Of a stretch of DNA of 5,493 nucleotides, positions 4,675 through 5,493 are shown piece by piece. Location of the stretch: contig JAITVF010000126.1 of NCBI GenBank assembly GCA_031285945.1, positions 1-5,493 on the forward strand, read 5' to 3'. Positions within the stretch are counted from its first letter, which is position 1. Every line of letters begins with the position of its first letter. Origin of the DNA: Oscillospiraceae bacterium (GTDB lineage Bacteria > Bacillota > Clostridia > Oscillospirales > Ruminococcaceae). Under the pieces are notes generated by a model. That model was not told the origin of the DNA, searched no databases, and saw only the letters and a program-made list of their open reading frames with translations. The position numbers and the translations under genes are program-made.

Positions 4675-5493
4675 TTGGGCACCCAGTTTTCGGTAAAGCT
4701 TTCTCAACTTATACATCAAAGTCATCTAACGGCCGCATATCTGCCGCGCGACGCGGACGAGGTTCTTATCTCCACCCCCGAGGTTAACCGCCCGGGGCTG
4801 ACACTGGCCGGATTCCTGGGCTTTTTCGACCCCAACCGTATTCAGATTATGGGCAACGCCGAGCACGAATATCTCGAGGGGCTTGGCGCAGAGATGCCCA
4901 AAAGGCTGGAATTTTTCTTTTCGCAAAAGCCGGTTGTGGTCGTTCTTACAAGAAGCATAAAGCCGGGGCCCGAAATGCTTGCGGCGGCGCAGCGCCACGG
5001 CAGCGCCCTTTTGCTCACCGACGAGGGCACATCCTCCTTTATGGCCTCGCTTATAGGCATATTAAATGTCGAGCTCGCCCCCCGCGTCACCCGCCACGGC
5101 GTGCTGGTGGAGGTGTACGGCGCGGGCATTCTTCTGCTCGGAGACAGCGGGGTAGGCAAATCCGAGTCGGCCATGGAGCTGGTAAAGCGGGGCCACCGCC
5201 TTATAGCCGACGACGCCGTTGAAATAAGGCGCGTTTCGCCGCGCACCCTCGTGGGCTCCTCCCCCAAGAATATCCGCCATTTTATGGAGCTGCGGGGAAT
5301 AGGCATTATAAACGTCCGCCGCCTTTTTGGAATAGGCGCGGTCAAGGTAACCGAGCAGATCGATATGATAATCCAGCTCGAGCAATGGGATCCGCAAAAG
5401 ATTTACGACCGTATGGGCATCGAGACCGCCTACACCGAAATTCTCGGCAACCAGGTGCCTATGCTGACCATTCCCGTAAAACCGGGAAGAAAC
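4675..5493 (+). CDS. hprK: HPr kinase/phosphorylase (3' partial)
   Basis: The first 273 residues of HprK/P, which phosphorylates and dephosphorylates HPr on Ser-46 to control carbon catabolite repression and PTS sugar uptake. The family is about 310-330 residues, so some 40-50 residues of the C-terminus are beyond the edge. Seen: an N-terminal regulatory domain (about 1-135) with RPGLTLAGF and NRIQIMGNAEHEYL; the catalytic-core entry RHGVLVEVYG with H141; the Walker A loop GDSGVGKS (156-163) followed by E; RGHRLIADD with D179 and D180; and the HprK signature MELRGIGIINVRRLFGIGAVK region (204-224). All key catalytic positions look intact. The start is TTG at 4675 (giving MGTQFSVKLSQL, a normal HprK opening) with GAGGG upstream. 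In many Clostridia hprK is followed by murB, rapZ, yvcK and whiA; whether that holds here cannot be seen. Confidence 0.95.
   Translation, partial: MGTQFSVKLSQLIHQSHLTAAYLPRDADEVLISTPEVNRPGLTLAGFLGFFDPNRIQIMGNAEHEYLEGLGAEMPKRLEFFFSQKPVVVVLTRSIKPGPEMLAAAQRHGSALLLTDEGTSSFMASLIGILNVELAPRVTRHGVLVEVYGAGILLLGDSGVGKSESAMELVKRGHRLIADDAVEIRRVSPRTLVGSSPKNIRHFMELRGIGIINVRRLFGIGAVKVTEQIDMIIQLEQWDPQKIYDRMGIETAYTEILGNQVPMLTIPVKPGRN

Noticed and set aside
4842..5397. Overlapping - strand open frames (167 and 111 codons) opposite hprK
   Set aside because: They are shadows of the well-supported hprK frame, with serine/arginine- and alanine/histidine-rich compositions and no family resemblance.
1..5493. Mobile element, CRISPR array, toxin-antitoxin pair or defence system
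   Set aside because: No transposase, integrase, regularly spaced repeats, tRNA or paired small genes were seen; all six genes belong to well-known housekeeping or transport families.

Overview
The window looks like a chromosomal segment of a moderately GC-rich, low-copy-repeat Firmicute of class Clostridia (the mix of a SpoVG homologue, a bifunctional HPr kinase/phosphorylase and clostridial-style glycosyltransferase points this way; an Oscillospiraceae-like lineage is a guess). Six protein genes are supported, two of them cut by the window edges. There is no transposase, phage gene, CRISPR array or tRNA/rRNA visible.

Layout, left to right: (1) the last 138 codons of a P-type cation (probably Ca2+) ATPase, + strand; (2) a 258-base gap (420-677) unusually rich in inverted repeats: a terminator-like 18-bp stem, a 27-bp imperfect palindrome sitting just before a good TTGACA/TATTAT promoter, and a perfect 22-bp inverted repeat that falls in the predicted leader RNA of the next gene; (3) a LysE/RhtB-type amino-acid exporter, + strand; (4) murC, - strand, converging on the exporter and sharing a two-way terminator with it; (5) spoVG, + strand, divergent from murC across 200 bases; (6) a GT4 glycosyltransferase, - strand, converging on spoVG and sharing a second two-way terminator; (7) hprK, + strand, divergent from the glycosyltransferase across 212 bases holding two back-to-back sigma-A-type promoters, and running off the right edge.

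The genes from the exporter onward alternate in orientation, so each appears to be its own transcription unit (hprK may head an operon beyond the window). Functionally they are mostly envelope and core-regulation genes: MurC makes the peptidoglycan precursor, the GT4 enzyme probably makes a glycolipid or similar envelope sugar, SpoVG is an RNA/DNA-binding regulator tied to sporulation and septation, and HprK controls carbon catabolite repression. Two genes (spoVG, hprK) use TTG starts with good ribosome binding sites. The coding content is ordinary; the least explained part is the repeat-rich leader of the exporter gene. I see no convincing new biological system.
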